Shown here piece after piece: positions 17,360 to 28,190 of a stretch of 64,000 bases of DNA (the stretch's first letter is position 1; every line of letters starts with the position of its first letter). The translations under genes and the position numbers were made by a program. Origin of the DNA: Rhizobium sp. 9140 (GTDB lineage Bacteria > Pseudomonadota > Alphaproteobacteria > Rhizobiales > Rhizobiaceae); contig NZ_FJUR01000001.1 in the NCBI RefSeq assembly GCF_900067135.1, positions 2,049,501 through 2,113,500 on the forward strand, given 5' to 3'. Below the pieces are notes generated by a model, which was not told where the DNA came from, did not search any database, and saw only the letters and a list, made by a program, of their open reading frames with translations.

Positions 17360-18403
17360 ATGGACGGTTTTCTTTCGACCTATGTCTGGCCGGCGGCCAT
17401 CATGATCGGCCAGTCGCTTCTGCTGCTGGTCGCTCTCCTGATCTTCATCGCCTATATCCTCCTGGCGGACCGCAAGATCTGGGCAGCGGTGCAGCTGCGC
17501 CGTGGTCCCAACGTGGTGGGTCCCTTCGGCCTTTTCCAGTCCTTCGCCGATCTTTTGAAGTTCGTCGTCAAGGAGCCGGTGATTCCCGCCGGCGCCAACA
17601 AGGTTCTCTTCCTTCTGGCGCCGCTGGTATCAGTGACGCTCGCGCTCGCCGCCTGGGCCGTCGTTCCGCTGAACGACAACTGGGTGATGGCGAACATCAA
17701 TGTCGGCATCCTCTACGTGCTCGCCATCTCCTCGCTCGAAGTCTACGGCGTCATCATGGGTGGCTGGGCGTCGAACTCCAAATACCCGTTCCTGTCGGCA
17801 CTTCGGTCGGCGGCACAGATGGTGTCCTATGAGGTTTCGATCGGCTTCGTCATCGTCACCGTGCTGCTCTGCGTCGGCTCGCTGAACCTGACCGACATCG
17901 TCAATTCGCAGCGTGACGGCCTGGGTACGATGATGGGCCTGCCGGGCTCTTTCCTCGACTGGTACTGGCTGCCGCTGTTCCCGATGTTCATCGTGTTCTT
18001 CATCTCGGCGCTGGCCGAGACGAACCGCCCGCCATTCGACCTGGTGGAAGCCGAGTCCGAACTCGTCGCCGGCTTCATGGTCGAGTACGGCTCGACCCCC
18101 TACATGATGTTCATGCTCGGCGAGTACGCTGCCATCTGCCTGATGTGCGCCCTCACCACGATCCTCTTCCTCGGCGGCTGGCTGCCTCCGGTGGACGTCT
18201 GGTTCCTCAACTGGGTACCTGGCATCATCTGGTTCGTGCTGAAGGCCTCTCTGGTGTTCTTCATGTTCGCGATGGTCAAGGCATTCGTGCCGCGCTACCG
18301 CTACGACCAACTGATGCGTCTCGGCTGGAAGGTGTTCCTGCCCCTGTCGCTCGTCATGGTCTTTATCGTTGCAATTACGCTGAAGCTCGGCGGATGGGCC
18401 TGA
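17360..18403 (+). CDS. nuoH: NADH-quinone oxidoreductase subunit H
   Basis: The ND1 homologue, 347 residues and about eight membrane helices, connecting the quinone chamber to the proton pumps. The conserved cytoplasmic loops are present: [20 protein letters not shown] early on, and [20 protein letters not shown], which carries the acidic residues at the start of the proton-translocation axis. It follows nuoG by 20 bases. Confidence 0.97.
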   Translation: MDGFLSTYVWPAAIMIGQSLLLLVALLIFIAYILLADRKIWAAVQLRRGPNVVGPFGLFQSFADLLKFVVKEPVIPAGANKVLFLLAPLVSVTLALAAWAVVPLNDNWVMANINVGILYVLAISSLEVYGVIMGGWASNSKYPFLSALRSAAQMVSYEVSIGFVIVTVLLCVGSLNLTDIVNSQRDGLGTMMGLPGSFLDWYWLPLFPMFIVFFISALAETNRPPFDLVEAESELVAGFMVEYGSTPYMMFMLGEYAAICLMCALTTILFLGGWLPPVDVWFLNWVPGIIWFVLKASLVFFMFAMVKAFVPRYRYDQLMRLGWKVFLPLSLVMVFIVAITLKLGGWA

Positions 18404-18467
18404 TGCCCGTCCGCAGCTTCGCGACAGTCGCTGGCGTCTCCCGGGCCAGCTCATTCGGAGGTAAATG

Positions 18468-18959
18468 ATGGCCGCCATTTCGCAAGCCGTCAGATCGCTG
18501 TTCCTCAAGGAGTTCGTTGGCGCGTTCTTCCTGTCGATGCGCTATTTCTTCGCACCGAAGGCGACGCTGAACTACCCGTTCGAAAAGGGTCCCATCAGCC
18601 CGCGTTTCCGCGGGGAGCATGCTCTGCGTCGCTACCCCAACGGGGAAGAGCGTTGCATCGCCTGCAAGCTGTGCGAGGCGATCTGTCCCGCCCAGGCCAT
18701 CACCATCGAGGCCGGCCCGCGCCGCAATGACGGCACCCGCCGCACGGTGCGTTACGACATCGACATGGTGAAGTGCATCTATTGCGGCTTCTGCCAGGAA
18801 GCCTGCCCGGTCGACGCCATCGTCGAAGGGCCGAACTTCGAATTCGCCACCGAGACGCGCGAAGAGTTGTACTACGACAAGGACCGCCTTCTTTCGAACG
18901 GCGACCGTTGGGAGCGCGAAATCGCCCGCAACATCGGCATGGACTCGCCGTACCGCTGA
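18468..18959 (+). CDS. nuoI: NADH-quinone oxidoreductase subunit I
   Basis: The TYKY homologue, 163 residues, holding clusters N6a and N6b. Two ferredoxin-type motifs are complete: Cys 63, 66, 69 and 73 ([12 protein letters not shown]) and Cys 103, 106, 109 and 113 ([12 protein letters not shown]). The N-terminus has an amphipathic helix that lies along the membrane. Two ATGs are adjacent (18465 and 18468); the second is better spaced from GGAGG and matches the usual family length. Confidence 0.97.
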   Translation: MAAISQAVRSLFLKEFVGAFFLSMRYFFAPKATLNYPFEKGPISPRFRGEHALRRYPNGEERCIACKLCEAICPAQAITIEAGPRRNDGTRRTVRYDIDMVKCIYCGFCQEACPVDAIVEGPNFEFATETREELYYDKDRLLSNGDRWEREIARNIGMDSPYR

Positions 18960-19103
18960 GGCTACGGCGCCATCTCGGCGAAGCGTCGCCCGCCCGGGCG
19001 GCGAGACACTGAAAATTTGGGTGTCGACCGGACCTCTCCGGTCGGCCGGGAACGGATTGCGCAAAGGTACGCCGTTCCGGGGAAGACGAAAAAGGCACCG
19101 GTC

Positions 19104-19718
19104 ATGGGTCTGCAGACTCTATTCTTCTATCTCTTCGCCTTCATCGCCGTCGCATCGGCGTTCATGGTGATTTCGGCCAGGAACCCCGTCTATTCGGTCC
19201 TGTTCCTCATCCTGTGCTTCTTCAACTCGGCAGGTCTGTTCCTGCTGACAGGGGCCGAGTTCCTCGCGATGATCCTGCTCGTCGTCTACATCGGCGCCGT
19301 CGCGGTCCTCTTCCTCTTCGTCGTGATGATGCTCGACATCGACTTCAATCAACTGCGTTCGGGCGTGCTCGATTATGCTCCGGTGGGCGCGCTCGTCGGT
19401 CTGATCCTTGCGGCCGAGCTGATCATCGTCGTTGCGGGCAGCACCTTCTCGCCGGAGATCGCCAAGACCGTGTCAATGCCGATCCCGGCCGTGACCGACC
19501 GTACCAATACCGCCGCCCTCGGCGACGTCATCTATACCCACTACATCTACTACTTCCAGATTGCCGGTCTCGTGCTGTTCGTCGCCATGATCGGCGCGAT
19601 CGTGCTCACGCTGCGCCATCGCCCGAACATCAAGCGCCAGAACATTTCCGAACAGGTCGCCCGCGTGCCCGCCACCGCCGTCGAGGTGGTGAAGGTCAAG
19701 CCGGGGCAGGGGCTCTGA
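19104..19718 (+). CDS. nuoJ: NADH-quinone oxidoreductase subunit J
   Basis: The ND6 homologue, 204 residues, with five predicted membrane helices. The helix-3 pattern with a central Tyr, L-L-V-V-Y-I-G-A-V-A-V-L-F-L-F-V-V-M, forms the pi-bulge region that changes shape in turnover. The frame extends upstream to 19017, but those residues are polar and unlike NuoJ; the ATG at 19104 gives the standard hydrophobic start. The 144 bases after nuoI seem non-coding. Confidence 0.95.
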   Translation: MGLQTLFFYLFAFIAVASAFMVISARNPVYSVLFLILCFFNSAGLFLLTGAEFLAMILLVVYIGAVAVLFLFVVMMLDIDFNQLRSGVLDYAPVGALVGLILAAELIIVVAGSTFSPEIAKTVSMPIPAVTDRTNTAALGDVIYTHYIYYFQIAGLVLFVAMIGAIVLTLRHRPNIKRQNISEQVARVPATAVEVVKVKPGQGL

Positions 19719-19748
19719 GCCGGTACTGAAGGTCAAGGACATCACATC

Positions 19749-20057
19749 ATGGAAATCGGTATTTCCCACTATCTGACCGTCAGCGCCATCCTGTTCACGC
19801 TGGGCGTCTTCGGCATCTTCCTCAACCGCAAGAACATCATCGTCATCCTGATGTCGGTGGAGCTCATCCTGCTCGCCGTCAACATCAACATGGTCGCCTT
19901 CTCGTCGTTCCTCAACGATATTACCGGCCAGGTGTTCGCGCTGTTCATTCTGACGGTTGCCGCGGCGGAAGCTGCCATCGGACTTGCAATTCTCGTCGTC
20001 TTCTATCGTAACCGCGGTTCCATCGCGGTCGAAGACGTCAACATGATGAAGGGCTGA
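19749..20057 (+). CDS. nuoK: NADH-quinone oxidoreductase subunit K
   Basis: The ND4L homologue, 102 residues and three membrane helices, relaying protons between NuoH and the antiporter-like subunits. The conserved glutamates are visible in helix 2 ([11 protein letters not shown]) and helix 3 ([10 protein letters not shown]). It ends six bases before nuoL. Confidence 0.97.
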   Translation: MEIGISHYLTVSAILFTLGVFGIFLNRKNIIVILMSVELILLAVNINMVAFSSFLNDITGQVFALFILTVAAAEAAIGLAILVVFYRNRGSIAVEDVNMMKG

Positions 20058-20063
20058 TCGGCC

Positions 20064-22061
20064 ATGGATACCATCATCAAAGCGGTCGTCTTCCTGCCGC
20101 TCATCGGCTTCCTGATCGCGGGGCTCTTCGGAACGAAGATCGGCGCCAAGGCTTCGGAGTACGTGACCACCGGCCTCATGGCCATCGTTGCCGTCCTTTC
20201 CTGGGTCGTCTTCTTCCACGTCGGTCTTGGCGAAACGGAGATGATCAAAGTCTTCGTCATGCGCTGGATCCAGACCGGCAGCTTTGATGCGGAATGGGCG
20301 TTCCGCGTCGACACGCTGACGGCGGTCATGTTCATGGTCGTCAACACGGTGTCGTTCCTCGTGCACCTGTACTCGATCGGCTACATGCACCACGATCCGC
20401 ACCGCCCGCGGTTCTTCGCCTACCTCTCGCTCTTCACCTTCGCCATGCTGATGCTGGTGACGTCCGACAATCTGCTGCAAATGTTCTTCGGCTGGGAAGG
20501 CGTGGGTCTCGCGTCCTACCTGCTGATCGGCTTCTGGTACAAGAAGCCATCGGCAAGTGCTGCGGCCATGAAGGCGTTCATCGTCAACCGCGTCGGCGAC
20601 TTCGGCTTCGCGCTCGGCATCTTCGGCGTCTTCGTTCTCTTCGGCTCGATCTCGTTCGAAACGATCTTCGCAACGGCCGCGACCTACCTGCCGGCCGAAG
20701 GTGCGGCCAACGCCGCCGAGCCGGTCATCACCCTGTTCGGCATGCATCTCGATCGCGCCGATGCCGTCACCGGCGTTGCACTATTGCTCTTCATGGGCGC
20801 CATGGGTAAATCAGCACAGTTTCTGCTGCACACATGGCTACCGGACGCCATGGAAGGCCCGACCCCGGTCTCCGCGCTCATTCATGCCGCGACCATGGTC
20901 ACCGCCGGCGTTTTCCTCGTCGCCCGCATGTCGCCAGTGTTCGAACTGTCGCCGACCGCCCTGACGGTCGTGACACTGATCGGTGCGATCACCGCCTTCT
21001 TCGCAGCCACCGTCGGTCTGGTGCAGAACGACATCAAGCGCGTCATCGCCTATTCGACCTGTTCGCAACTGGGCTACATGTTCGTCGCACTCGGCGTCGG
21101 TGCCTATGGCGCGGCCGTGTTCCACCTCTTCACGCATGCTTTCTTCAAGGCGCTTTTGTTCCTGTGCGCCGGCTCGGTTATTCATGCCGTCGATGGTGAG
21201 CAGGACATGCGTCACATGGGCGGCCTCCGCCCGCACATCAAAATCACGTTTGCGATGATGCTGATCGGAACCCTCGCCATCACTGGCGTCGGCATTCCCT
21301 TCACACCGGTCGGCTTTGCCGGCTTCTTCTCCAAGGACGTGATCATCGAGGCGACCTACGCATCGCACTCGCCGCTGTCGGGCTTCGCCTTCACGCTGCT
21401 GGTCATCGCCGCGCTGTTCACGAGCTTCTATTCCTGGCGCCTGATGTTCATGACCTTCTTCGGCAAGCCGCGCGCTAGCCACGAGGTCATGCATCATGTG
21501 CATGAATCGCCGATGGTCATGCTGCTGCCGCTGTTCGTGCTCGGCTTCGGCGCCGTCGTCGCGGGTGTCCTCGGCGAAGGCTATTTCTACGGCCACGAAT
21601 ATGCTGAGTTCTGGCAGGGTGCGTTGTTTACCTCGCCTGAGAACGAACTGCTGGAGGAATTCCACCATGTTCCGGCTCTGGTTGCTCTCAGCCCGTTCAT
21701 CGCCATGGTGCTCGGGTTCGTCACGGCCTGGTACTTCTACATCAAGTCGCCGGAAACGCCGAAGGCGCTGGCGCGCCAGCATCGCAGCCTCTATCAGTTC
21801 CTCTTGAACAAGTGGTACTTCGACGAGCTGTACGACGTCCTGTTCGTGCGCCCCGCCAAGCGCCTCGGCACCTTCCTGTGGAAGGAAGGTGACGGTCGGG
21901 TCATCGACGGCTTCGGTCCGAACGGCGTTGCCGCCCGGGTCATGGACGTCACGCGCGGTGTCGTGCGTCTGCAGACCGGTTACCTCTATCACTATGCGTT
22001 CGTGATGCTGATCGGCATTGCCGCACTCGTTACCTGGATGATGCTCGGGAGCTCCTTCTGA
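20064..22061 (+). CDS. nuoL: NADH-quinone oxidoreductase subunit L
   Basis: The ND5 homologue, 665 residues, the distal antiporter-like proton pump. It has the family segment [17 protein letters not shown], with the key Glu in helix 5, and [20 protein letters not shown] with the catalytic-helix Lys and His residues nearby. The C-terminus includes the long lateral helix and a final anchor. Its stop overlaps the nuoM start (ATGA). Confidence 0.97.
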   Translation: MDTIIKAVVFLPLIGFLIAGLFGTKIGAKASEYVTTGLMAIVAVLSWVVFFHVGLGETEMIKVFVMRWIQTGSFDAEWAFRVDTLTAVMFMVVNTVSFLVHLYSIGYMHHDPHRPRFFAYLSLFTFAMLMLVTSDNLLQMFFGWEGVGLASYLLIGFWYKKPSASAAAMKAFIVNRVGDFGFALGIFGVFVLFGSISFETIFATAATYLPAEGAANAAEPVITLFGMHLDRADAVTGVALLLFMGAMGKSAQFLLHTWLPDAMEGPTPVSALIHAATMVTAGVFLVARMSPVFELSPTALTVVTLIGAITAFFAATVGLVQNDIKRVIAYSTCSQLGYMFVALGVGAYGAAVFHLFTHAFFKALLFLCAGSVIHAVDGEQDMRHMGGLRPHIKITFAMMLIGTLAITGVGIPFTPVGFAGFFSKDVIIEATYASHSPLSGFAFTLLVIAALFTSFYSWRLMFMTFFGKPRASHEVMHHVHESPMVMLLPLFVLGFGAVVAGVLGEGYFYGHEYAEFWQGALFTSPENELLEEFHHVPALVALSPFIAMVLGFVTAWYFYIKSPETPKALARQHRSLYQFLLNKWYFDELYDVLFVRPAKRLGTFLWKEGDGRVIDGFGPNGVAARVMDVTRGVVRLQTGYLYHYAFVMLIGIAALVTWMMLGSSF

Positions 22062-23572
22062 TGACCGATTGGCCCATTCTCTCGGCGGTCACCTTCCTGC
22101 CGCTGGTCGGCGTTGTGCTCTTGCTTCTGATGCGCGACGACAGCGCCGCCGGTCGCCGCAACGTGCTCAACATCTCGCTCGCAACGACGGTCGTCACCTT
22201 TCTGCTGTCCCTGTTCATCTGGGCCGGGTTCGACAATGCGAACCCCGGTTTCCAGATGGTCGAGCGGCACGCCTGGCTCGGCACCGGCATTTCCTACCAT
22301 CTGGGCGTCGACGGCATCTCCATGCTGTTCGTCATCCTCACGACCTTCCTGATGCCCTTCTGCGTGCTGGCCAGCTGGCATTCGGTGGAAAAGCGCATCA
22401 AGTCCTACATGATTGCCTTCCTGTTGCTGCAGGTCGTCATGACCGGCGTGTTCGTCTCGCTGGATATCGTTCTCTTCTACGTGTTCTTCGAAGCGACCCT
22501 GATCCCGATGTTCGTCATTATCGGCGTCTGGGGCGGCAAGGAGCGCGTTTATGCGAGCTACAAGTTCTTCCTCTACACGTTGTTCGGCTCGGTGCTGATG
22601 ATGCTCGCCATCATGGCGATGTACTGGCAGACCGGCACAACTGACATGGTCGAACTTCTGAAGGCCGGCTTCCCCGCTGGTATGCAGACCTGGCTCTGGC
22701 TCGCCTGCTTTGCGGCCTTCGCCGTGAAGATGCCGATGTGGCCCGTGCACACCTGGTTGCCGGATGCGCACGTTCAGGCGCCGACGGCTGGTTCCGTTAT
22801 CCTTGCCGGTGTCATGTTGAAACTCGGCGGCTATGGCATGGTCCGCATCTCGCTCGGCATGTTCCCGCTCGCATCCGATCAGTTTGCGCCGCTGGTCTTC
22901 ACCCTGTCCGTCGTCGCCATCATCTACACTTCGCTGGTCGCGATGATGCAGCAGGACATCAAGAAGCTGATTGCTTACTCCTCGGTCGCCCATATGGGCT
23001 ATGTGACGATGGGCATCTTTGCGGCCAATGTGCAGGGCGTGCAAGGTGCGATCTTTCAGATGCTGTCGCACGGCATCGTTTCCTCCGCGCTCTTCCTCTG
23101 CGTCGGCGTAGTCTACGATCGTCTACATACCCGCGAGATCTCGGCCTATGGTGGGCTCGTCAACAACATGCCGAAATACGCCGTGATCTTCATGATCTTC
23201 ACCATGGCGAATGTCGGCCTTCCCGGCACCTCCGGCTTTGTCGGGGAAATCACGACCCTGCTCGGCGCCTTCCAGGCAAACACCTGGGTCGCTTTCTTCG
23301 CCACGACCGGCGTCATTCTCTCGGCCTGCTACGCGCTGTGGCTTTATCGCCGCGTGATGTTCGGTGCGCTTGAGAAGGAAAAGCTGAAGGCTCTGCTCGA
23401 CCTGTCGCCGCGCGAAAAGGTGATCCTCTACCCGCTCGCGGTGCTCACTATCTTCTTCGGCGTCTATCCGGCGCCTGTCTTCGATGCCACGGCGGCTTCC
23501 GTCGATGTGCTGGTCAATAACTACACGACCGCCGTTCAGGCAGCGCAGTCCCTTGCGCTCTCGGCAAACTGA
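22061..23572 (+). CDS. nuoM: NADH-quinone oxidoreductase subunit M
   Basis: The ND4 homologue, 503 residues and about 14 membrane helices; the middle antiporter-like pump. The helix-5 Glu lies in [13 protein letters not shown], and the broken helix 7 in [20 protein letters not shown]. The quinone-family S-S-V-A-H-M-G-Y segment is also present. The start overlaps nuoL by one base, indicating coupled translation. Confidence 0.97.
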   Translation: MTDWPILSAVTFLPLVGVVLLLLMRDDSAAGRRNVLNISLATTVVTFLLSLFIWAGFDNANPGFQMVERHAWLGTGISYHLGVDGISMLFVILTTFLMPFCVLASWHSVEKRIKSYMIAFLLLQVVMTGVFVSLDIVLFYVFFEATLIPMFVIIGVWGGKERVYASYKFFLYTLFGSVLMMLAIMAMYWQTGTTDMVELLKAGFPAGMQTWLWLACFAAFAVKMPMWPVHTWLPDAHVQAPTAGSVILAGVMLKLGGYGMVRISLGMFPLASDQFAPLVFTLSVVAIIYTSLVAMMQQDIKKLIAYSSVAHMGYVTMGIFAANVQGVQGAIFQMLSHGIVSSALFLCVGVVYDRLHTREISAYGGLVNNMPKYAVIFMIFTMANVGLPGTSGFVGEITTLLGAFQANTWVAFFATTGVILSACYALWLYRRVMFGALEKEKLKALLDLSPREKVILYPLAVLTIFFGVYPAPVFDATAASVDVLVNNYTTAVQAAQSLALSAN

Positions 23573-23590
23573 CGACGGGGCGAGAGAAAC

Positions 23591-25030
23591 ATGAACGCTG
23601 ATATTCTGATCGCTAGTCTCCATCTGTCGCTTCCGGAAGTGACGCTCGCCATCGGTGCGCTCGCGCTCCTGATGATCGGCGTCTTCACGGGGGAACGGTC
23701 CTCCGGTCTCGTTACCTGGCTAGCGATCGCGCTCTTGGTCGTTGCGGGCGTTCTGCTGGCGAACACGGGCGACGGCGTCGCCTATAACGGCGCCTTCGTC
23801 GCCGATCCCTTCGCCCGCTTCATGAAGATGCTGACCCTGTTCGCATCCATCGTCGCGCTCTTCCTGTCGGCAGGGCAGGCGAAGATCTTCGGTCTCGACC
23901 GGTTCGAATATCCGGTTCTCGTGGTTCTCGCGACTCTCGGCATGTTGCTGATGATTTCGGCCAACGACATGATGTCGCTCTACATGGCGTTGGAACTACA
24001 GTCGCTCGCAGCCTATGTCGTCGCTGCCATGAACCGGGACGATCTGCGTTCGACCGAAGCCGGCCTAAAATACTTCGTCCTCGGTGCGCTCTCCTCCGGC
24101 ATGCTGCTCTACGGCATGTCGCTGGTCTACGGCTTCACCGGCCACACCGGCTTCGTGGAAATCGCAACGGCACTGACGGCGGATGGCCGCTCGCTCGGCC
24201 TTGTCTTCGGCCTTGTGTTCGTGCTTGCCGGTGTCGCCTTCAAGATCTCGGCCGTGCCGTTCCACATGTGGACGCCGGACGTCTACGAAGGTGCGCCGAC
24301 GCCGGTTACCGCCTTCTTCGCCGGCGCCCCGAAGATTGCCGCGATCGCTATGCTGGTGCGCGTCGTCATCACCGCGTTCGAGCCCATCCAGCTCGACTGG
24401 CAGCAGATCATCGTCTTCATCTCCATCGCCTCCATGGTGCTCGGCTCGTTTGCCGCCATCGGCCAGAAGAACCTGAAGCGCCTGATGGCTTATTCCTCCA
24501 TCGGCCACATGGGCTATGCGCTGGTCGGCCTGTCCGCCGGTTCCATGGCGGGCGTGCGCGGTGTCGTTCTCTATATGCTGATCTACATGGTCATGACGCT
24601 CGGCACCTTCGCGTGCATCCTCGCCATGCGCCGCAAGGAAGGTCACCACGTCGAGCAGGTTGACGATCTCGCTGGCCTGTCGCAGACGAACCCCTTCATG
24701 GCCGTTGTGCTGACGATCCTGATGTTTTCGCTCGCCGGCATTCCGCCGTTGGCCGGTTTCTTCGCCAAATACTTCGTGTTCATGGCGGCGATCGAAGCCA
24801 AGCTCTATGCGCTTGCCGTCATCGGCGTTCTCGCCTCCGTCGTTGGTGCCTACTACTATCTGCGCGTCATCAAGCTGATGTGGTTCGATGAGCCGGCCGG
24901 CGAGTTCGCCCGCCCGTCCGGTTCGCTGAAGCTGGTCTATGGCCTCTCCGGACTCTTCATCGTCGGCTATGTTATCGTCGGCGGACCGATCGGTGCAGCG
25001 GCCGAGGCTGCTGCCCGGACATTCTTTTGA
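23591..25030 (+). CDS. nuoN: NADH-quinone oxidoreductase subunit N
   Basis: The ND2 homologue, 479 residues and 14 predicted helices; the proximal antiporter-like pump and last nuo subunit in the operon. The helix-5 Glu is in [13 protein letters not shown], and the helix-7 Lys region in [22 protein letters not shown]. Its stop codon overlaps the TTG start of birA. Confidence 0.97.
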   Translation: MNADILIASLHLSLPEVTLAIGALALLMIGVFTGERSSGLVTWLAIALLVVAGVLLANTGDGVAYNGAFVADPFARFMKMLTLFASIVALFLSAGQAKIFGLDRFEYPVLVVLATLGMLLMISANDMMSLYMALELQSLAAYVVAAMNRDDLRSTEAGLKYFVLGALSSGMLLYGMSLVYGFTGHTGFVEIATALTADGRSLGLVFGLVFVLAGVAFKISAVPFHMWTPDVYEGAPTPVTAFFAGAPKIAAIAMLVRVVITAFEPIQLDWQQIIVFISIASMVLGSFAAIGQKNLKRLMAYSSIGHMGYALVGLSAGSMAGVRGVVLYMLIYMVMTLGTFACILAMRRKEGHHVEQVDDLAGLSQTNPFMAVVLTILMFSLAGIPPLAGFFAKYFVFMAAIEAKLYALAVIGVLASVVGAYYYLRVIKLMWFDEPAGEFARPSGSLKLVYGLSGLFIVGYVIVGGPIGAAAEAAARTFF

Positions 25031-25794
25031 GCGGCCAGAGCCGGCTCACCCGCATGTCCGTTGACGACTTCCGCCACGTCGCCCTGAACGAGGTGGGCTC
25101 CACCAACACCGAGTGCCTTGCGCGTGCGCGCGCAGGCGATCCGGGGAACCTCTGGATCACAGCCGGCCGGCAGACCGATGGTCGCGGCCGGCGTGGTCGT
25201 GCCTGGAGTTCGGAACCCGGCAATCTCTATTCCTCACTGCTCCTGATCGACCCCGCGCCGCTGGAGATGATCCAGTCGCTACCGCTTGCGGTCGCCGTGG
25301 CCGTTCGCAATGCGATGCAGGCCGTCCTGCCAGCAGGCGCACGGGCTGCGGAGATCAAGTGGCCGAACGACATCCTGATCGGCGGGCAGAAGACCTGCGG
25401 CATTCTGCTCGAAGGCGAACGTCTTACGGATGGGCGATATGCTCTGGTGATCGGCTGCGGCATCAACGTCGTCAGCGCGCCGGACCACGGTCTTTATCCG
25501 CTGACCTATCTGCGCAGCGAAGGGTCTTCCGCCTCGCCGCAGGAACTCTTCGCACATCTTTTCATGACCATGGCCGAAACGCTCGGCATCTGGAATGGCG
25601 GTCTCGGGATCGGCGACATCATCGCGCGCTGGCGGCAGCATGCCGTGGGCATCGGTCGTCCCATCACGGTCAACCTTCCGGATCGGTCCATCCATGGACG
25701 TTTTGACGATATCGACGGCTCCGGCCAATTAATTCTCACGGATGAAAATGGCATGCGCCGGCACATAGCCGCCGGCGATGTCTTTTTCGGATGA
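25027..25794 (+). CDS. birA: Biotin--[acetyl-CoA-carboxylase] ligase, short form
   Basis: Attaches biotin to the carrier subunit of acetyl-CoA carboxylase and related enzymes. 255 residues with only the catalytic (BPL/LplA) and C-terminal SH3-like domains. The N-terminal DNA-binding repressor domain of E. coli BirA is absent, so it is probably not a regulator. Motifs: G-S-T-N-T-E-C-L, the biotin/ATP loop [10 protein letters not shown], and I-K-W-P-N-D-I-L-I with G-I-L-L-E. The start is uncertain: a TTG at 25027 overlaps the nuoN stop; an ATG at 25054 would shorten it by nine residues. Confidence 0.92.
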   Translation: MSGQSRLTRMSVDDFRHVALNEVGSTNTECLARARAGDPGNLWITAGRQTDGRGRRGRAWSSEPGNLYSSLLLIDPAPLEMIQSLPLAVAVAVRNAMQAVLPAGARAAEIKWPNDILIGGQKTCGILLEGERLTDGRYALVIGCGINVVSAPDHGLYPLTYLRSEGSSASPQELFAHLFMTMAETLGIWNGGLGIGDIIARWRQHAVGIGRPITVNLPDRSIHGRFDDIDGSGQLILTDENGMRRHIAAGDVFFG

Positions 25795-25813
25795 AACAAG
25801 GCATAATTCTCTG

Positions 25814-27484
25814 ATGACTGAGAAAAACGAACTGGTTTTCCTGCCGCTCGGCGGCGTAGGCGAAATCGGCATGAACCTCGCACTTTATGGTTACGGCCCC
25901 GCGGCCAACCGCGAATGGATCATGGTCGATTGCGGCGTGACCTTCCCGGGGCCGGACCTTCCGGGTGTGGACCTCGTCCTGCCTGACATCCGCTTCCTTG
26001 CCGACAAGCTCAAGAGCCTCAAGGGCATTGTCATCACGCATGCGCATGAGGATCACTACGGCGCCCTGTCCGACCTCTGGCCGGGCCTCAATGTTCCCGT
26101 CTATGCCTCGCCCTTCACGGCCGGCATGCTGGAGGCGAAGCGCCAATACGAGCGCAGCCGCAACGAGGTGCCGATCACCATCTTCAAGCAGGGCGACCGC
26201 CTTCAGATCGGCCCGTTCGAGGTCGAGGCCGTTGGCGTCAATCACTCGATCCCCGAGCCGATGGCGCTTGTCATCCGCACGCCGCTCGGCAATCTTGTCC
26301 ACACGGGCGACTGGAAGATCGACCACGCGCCGTCGCTCGGACCTTTGACGGATGGTGACCGGTTCACGGCTGTGGGCGACGAAGGCGTGTTGGCGCTGAT
26401 GTGCGATTCGACCAACGCGCTGCGCGACGGCGTCTCGCCCTCTGAAGAGGAAGTGTCCGTCAGCCTCGAAAAGGTCATCCGCGCAGCGGAAGGCCGTGTG
26501 GCGATCACGACGTTCTCGTCCAATGTCGGCCGTATCCGTTCGATCGCCAAGGCCGCGGCGGGGGCCGGCCGCGAAGTGCTGCTGATGGGCTCGTCCATGA
26601 AGCGCGTGGTGCAGGTCGCCCGGGACGTCGGGTTGATGGAAGGCATTCCGCCGTTCATCAGCGAAGACGAGTTTGGCTTCATCCCGCGCGACCGGGTCGT
26701 GGTCATCCTCACCGGCAGCCAGGGCGAGCCCCGCGCCGCGCTGGCCAAGATCGCCCGAGACGAGATGCGCAATGTGGCCTTCACCGCCGGCGACACCGTC
26801 GTCTTTTCCTCGCGCGCCATCCCCGGCAACGAAAAGGCCATCAACGAGATAAAGAACGGCTTGATCGAACAGGGCATCCTGATCGTTACCGATAGCGATG
26901 CGCTCGTGCACGTGTCGGGCCACCCCCGCCGCAACGAATTGAAGCAGATGTACCAGTGGATCCGCCCGAAGCTGCTGGTGCCGGTGCACGGCGAAGCGGC
27001 ACACCTCGTCGGGCAGATGGAGCTTGCGCTCCAGTCCGGCATCGCGAATGTGCCGCGTGTCCGCAACGGTGACATCCTGCGGCTCGCACCCGGCATGGCG
27101 CAGGTCATCGGCGAAGCACCGCACGGCCGCATCTTCAAGGATGGCGGGCTGATCGGCGACTTCCAGGAGATGGGCATCGGCGACCGCCGCAAGCTGTCTT
27201 TTGCCGGCCACGTGGCTGTGAATGTCGTGCTCGATGCGCGCTACGACTTCGCCTCCGACCCGATCGTCGTGCCGATCGGTCTGCCCGAGTTCGACGACGA
27301 GGGCGAGGACATGAACGATACGCTGTACGACGCGGTCCTCGGCGCAGTCGAGAGCATTCCGCGCGCGCGTCGCAAGGATCTCGCCATGGTGCAGGAAGCG
27401 GTTCGTCGCGCCATTCGCGGCACGGCGAACGATGTCTGGGGCAAGAAGCCGGTCGTCACCGTCTTCATTAACCGCATGTCCTAA
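25814..27484 (+). CDS. rnj: Ribonuclease J
   Basis: A metallo-beta-lactamase/beta-CASP ribonuclease with 5'-to-3' exonuclease and endonuclease activity, used by alphaproteobacteria in mRNA decay and 16S/23S rRNA 5'-end maturation. 556 residues, usual length. The metal-binding H-A-H-E-D-H-Y-G motif, the beta-CASP segment with T-F-S-S-N-V-G-R-I, and the later G-S-Q-G-E and H-V-S-G-H motifs are intact. It starts 20 bases after birA; a frame upstream overlapping birA is unlikely to be used. A strong terminator follows. Confidence 0.95.
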   Translation: MTEKNELVFLPLGGVGEIGMNLALYGYGPAANREWIMVDCGVTFPGPDLPGVDLVLPDIRFLADKLKSLKGIVITHAHEDHYGALSDLWPGLNVPVYASPFTAGMLEAKRQYERSRNEVPITIFKQGDRLQIGPFEVEAVGVNHSIPEPMALVIRTPLGNLVHTGDWKIDHAPSLGPLTDGDRFTAVGDEGVLALMCDSTNALRDGVSPSEEEVSVSLEKVIRAAEGRVAITTFSSNVGRIRSIAKAAAGAGREVLLMGSSMKRVVQVARDVGLMEGIPPFISEDEFGFIPRDRVVVILTGSQGEPRAALAKIARDEMRNVAFTAGDTVVFSSRAIPGNEKAINEIKNGLIEQGILIVTDSDALVHVSGHPRRNELKQMYQWIRPKLLVPVHGEAAHLVGQMELALQSGIANVPRVRNGDILRLAPGMAQVIGEAPHGRIFKDGGLIGDFQEMGIGDRRKLSFAGHVAVNVVLDARYDFASDPIVVPIGLPEFDDEGEDMNDTLYDAVLGAVESIPRARRKDLAMVQEAVRRAIRGTANDVWGKKPVVTVFINRMS

Positions 27485-27508
27485 CGCCAAGCTGTTCTGC
27501 GTGAATCA

Positions 27509-27546
27509 GAAAAGGCCTCCGGCGCGGCAGCACCGGAGGCCTTTTC
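27509..27546 (+). terminator. Rho-independent terminator after RNase J
   Basis: Perfect 14-base stem (arms 27509-27522 and 27533-27546) with a 10-base loop, ending in CTTTTC. The stem carries four A's on the left and T's on the right, so it could act in both directions. It should end the nuo-birA-rnj transcript. Confidence 0.85.
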
Positions 27547-27618
27547 ATGTACGTCCGACTTCCGGCGTGGCCCGCCACGGCGTATAAGAGCGGTCAGGTT
27601 CTTAACCGGGATGTCGTC

Positions 27619-27888
27619 ATGCCGATCTTTTCCGTCTTCGCCATCTACTTCATCATCTGGTGGATGACGCTCTTCATCGTTCTGCCGATCGGTTTGCGCA
27701 CGCAGGCAGACGAGAGCGATGTGGTGCCTGGAAGTGTGGAAAGCGCTCCCGCACGGTTTCGCGCATTGCGCATTTTCGGACTAACGACGATCTTGGCTGC
27801 CGTGATTCATATCGTCTGGTATGTGCTGTCCGTTCGCTACGGATACGGGATCGACGCGATCCCGCAATTCGCACCGAAGTTCTATTGA
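27619..27888 (+). CDS. DUF1467 family membrane protein, 89 aa
   Basis: A small inner-membrane protein with two hydrophobic helices, common in alphaproteobacteria beside RNase J and proS. Function unknown. The family start F-x-I-Y-F-I-I-W-W-M-T-L-F and the mid-motif V-L-P-I-G-L-R-T-Q are visible, and a C-terminal I-D-A-I-P tail follows helix 2. The frame opens 72 bases earlier within the terminator region, but the ATG at 27619 is the sensible start. A strong terminator precedes it, so it needs its own promoter. Confidence 0.85.
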   Translation: MPIFSVFAIYFIIWWMTLFIVLPIGLRTQADESDVVPGSVESAPARFRALRIFGLTTILAAVIHIVWYVLSVRYGYGIDAIPQFAPKFY

Positions 27889-28061
27889 GGAAGCAGCCAA
27901 CGGGCGAGGGCGAGTAACCTTGTGCTGATTGAATGATCTTTTTCGCGTCCAAGCATTTGCCCAATAGTTTGGCAGATACTCGGGCGGATGCAAAGGGGGC
28001 GCTTGTGTCGGCATACGGCGGATGATCGCTGCCCATCATTCCCTAAGCAGATGTCGAAAAG

Positions 28062-28090
28062 CAAAAAAAAACAAGGCTAAAAGCCTTGTT
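28062..28090 (-). terminator. Strong Rho-independent terminator on the minus strand
   Basis: Read on the minus strand: a perfect 9-base stem (AACAAGGCT with AGCCTTGTT), a 3-base TTT loop, then nine T's. The T run lies only on the minus-strand exit side, so the terminator faces left. It ends the 36-residue gene at 28077-28187, whose stop codon begins in the loop, and is convergent with DUF1467. Confidence 0.85.
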
Positions 28091-28187
28091 CTTTAAGCAA
28101 TCGCGTGACCCGTAACCGTTGCCGGTGGCTGCGTATGACCGCGCCTAAGATCTGATCCTCCCAAGACTTTTTCCGCGACGTCGACAA
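28077..28187 (-). CDS. Small basic protein, 36 aa, TTG start, overlapping its terminator
   Basis: A minus-strand frame from TTG at 28187 to a TAG whose first bases lie in the loop of a strong terminator. AGGAAG lies about nine bases before the TTG. The product is very basic: an N-terminal S-R-K-K patch, then W-E-D-Q-I-L-G-A-V-I, then S-H-R-Q-R-L-R-V-T-R-L-L-K-E-Q-G-F at the end. It reads like a folded helical micro-protein rather than random translation. No ATG is available in frame. I do not recognise the family. Support is the ribosome site, the terminator and the composition; no promoter is evident by eye. Confidence 0.5.
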   Translation of the reverse strand: MSTSRKKSWEDQILGAVIRSHRQRLRVTRLLKEQGF

Positions 28188-28190
28188 GAA

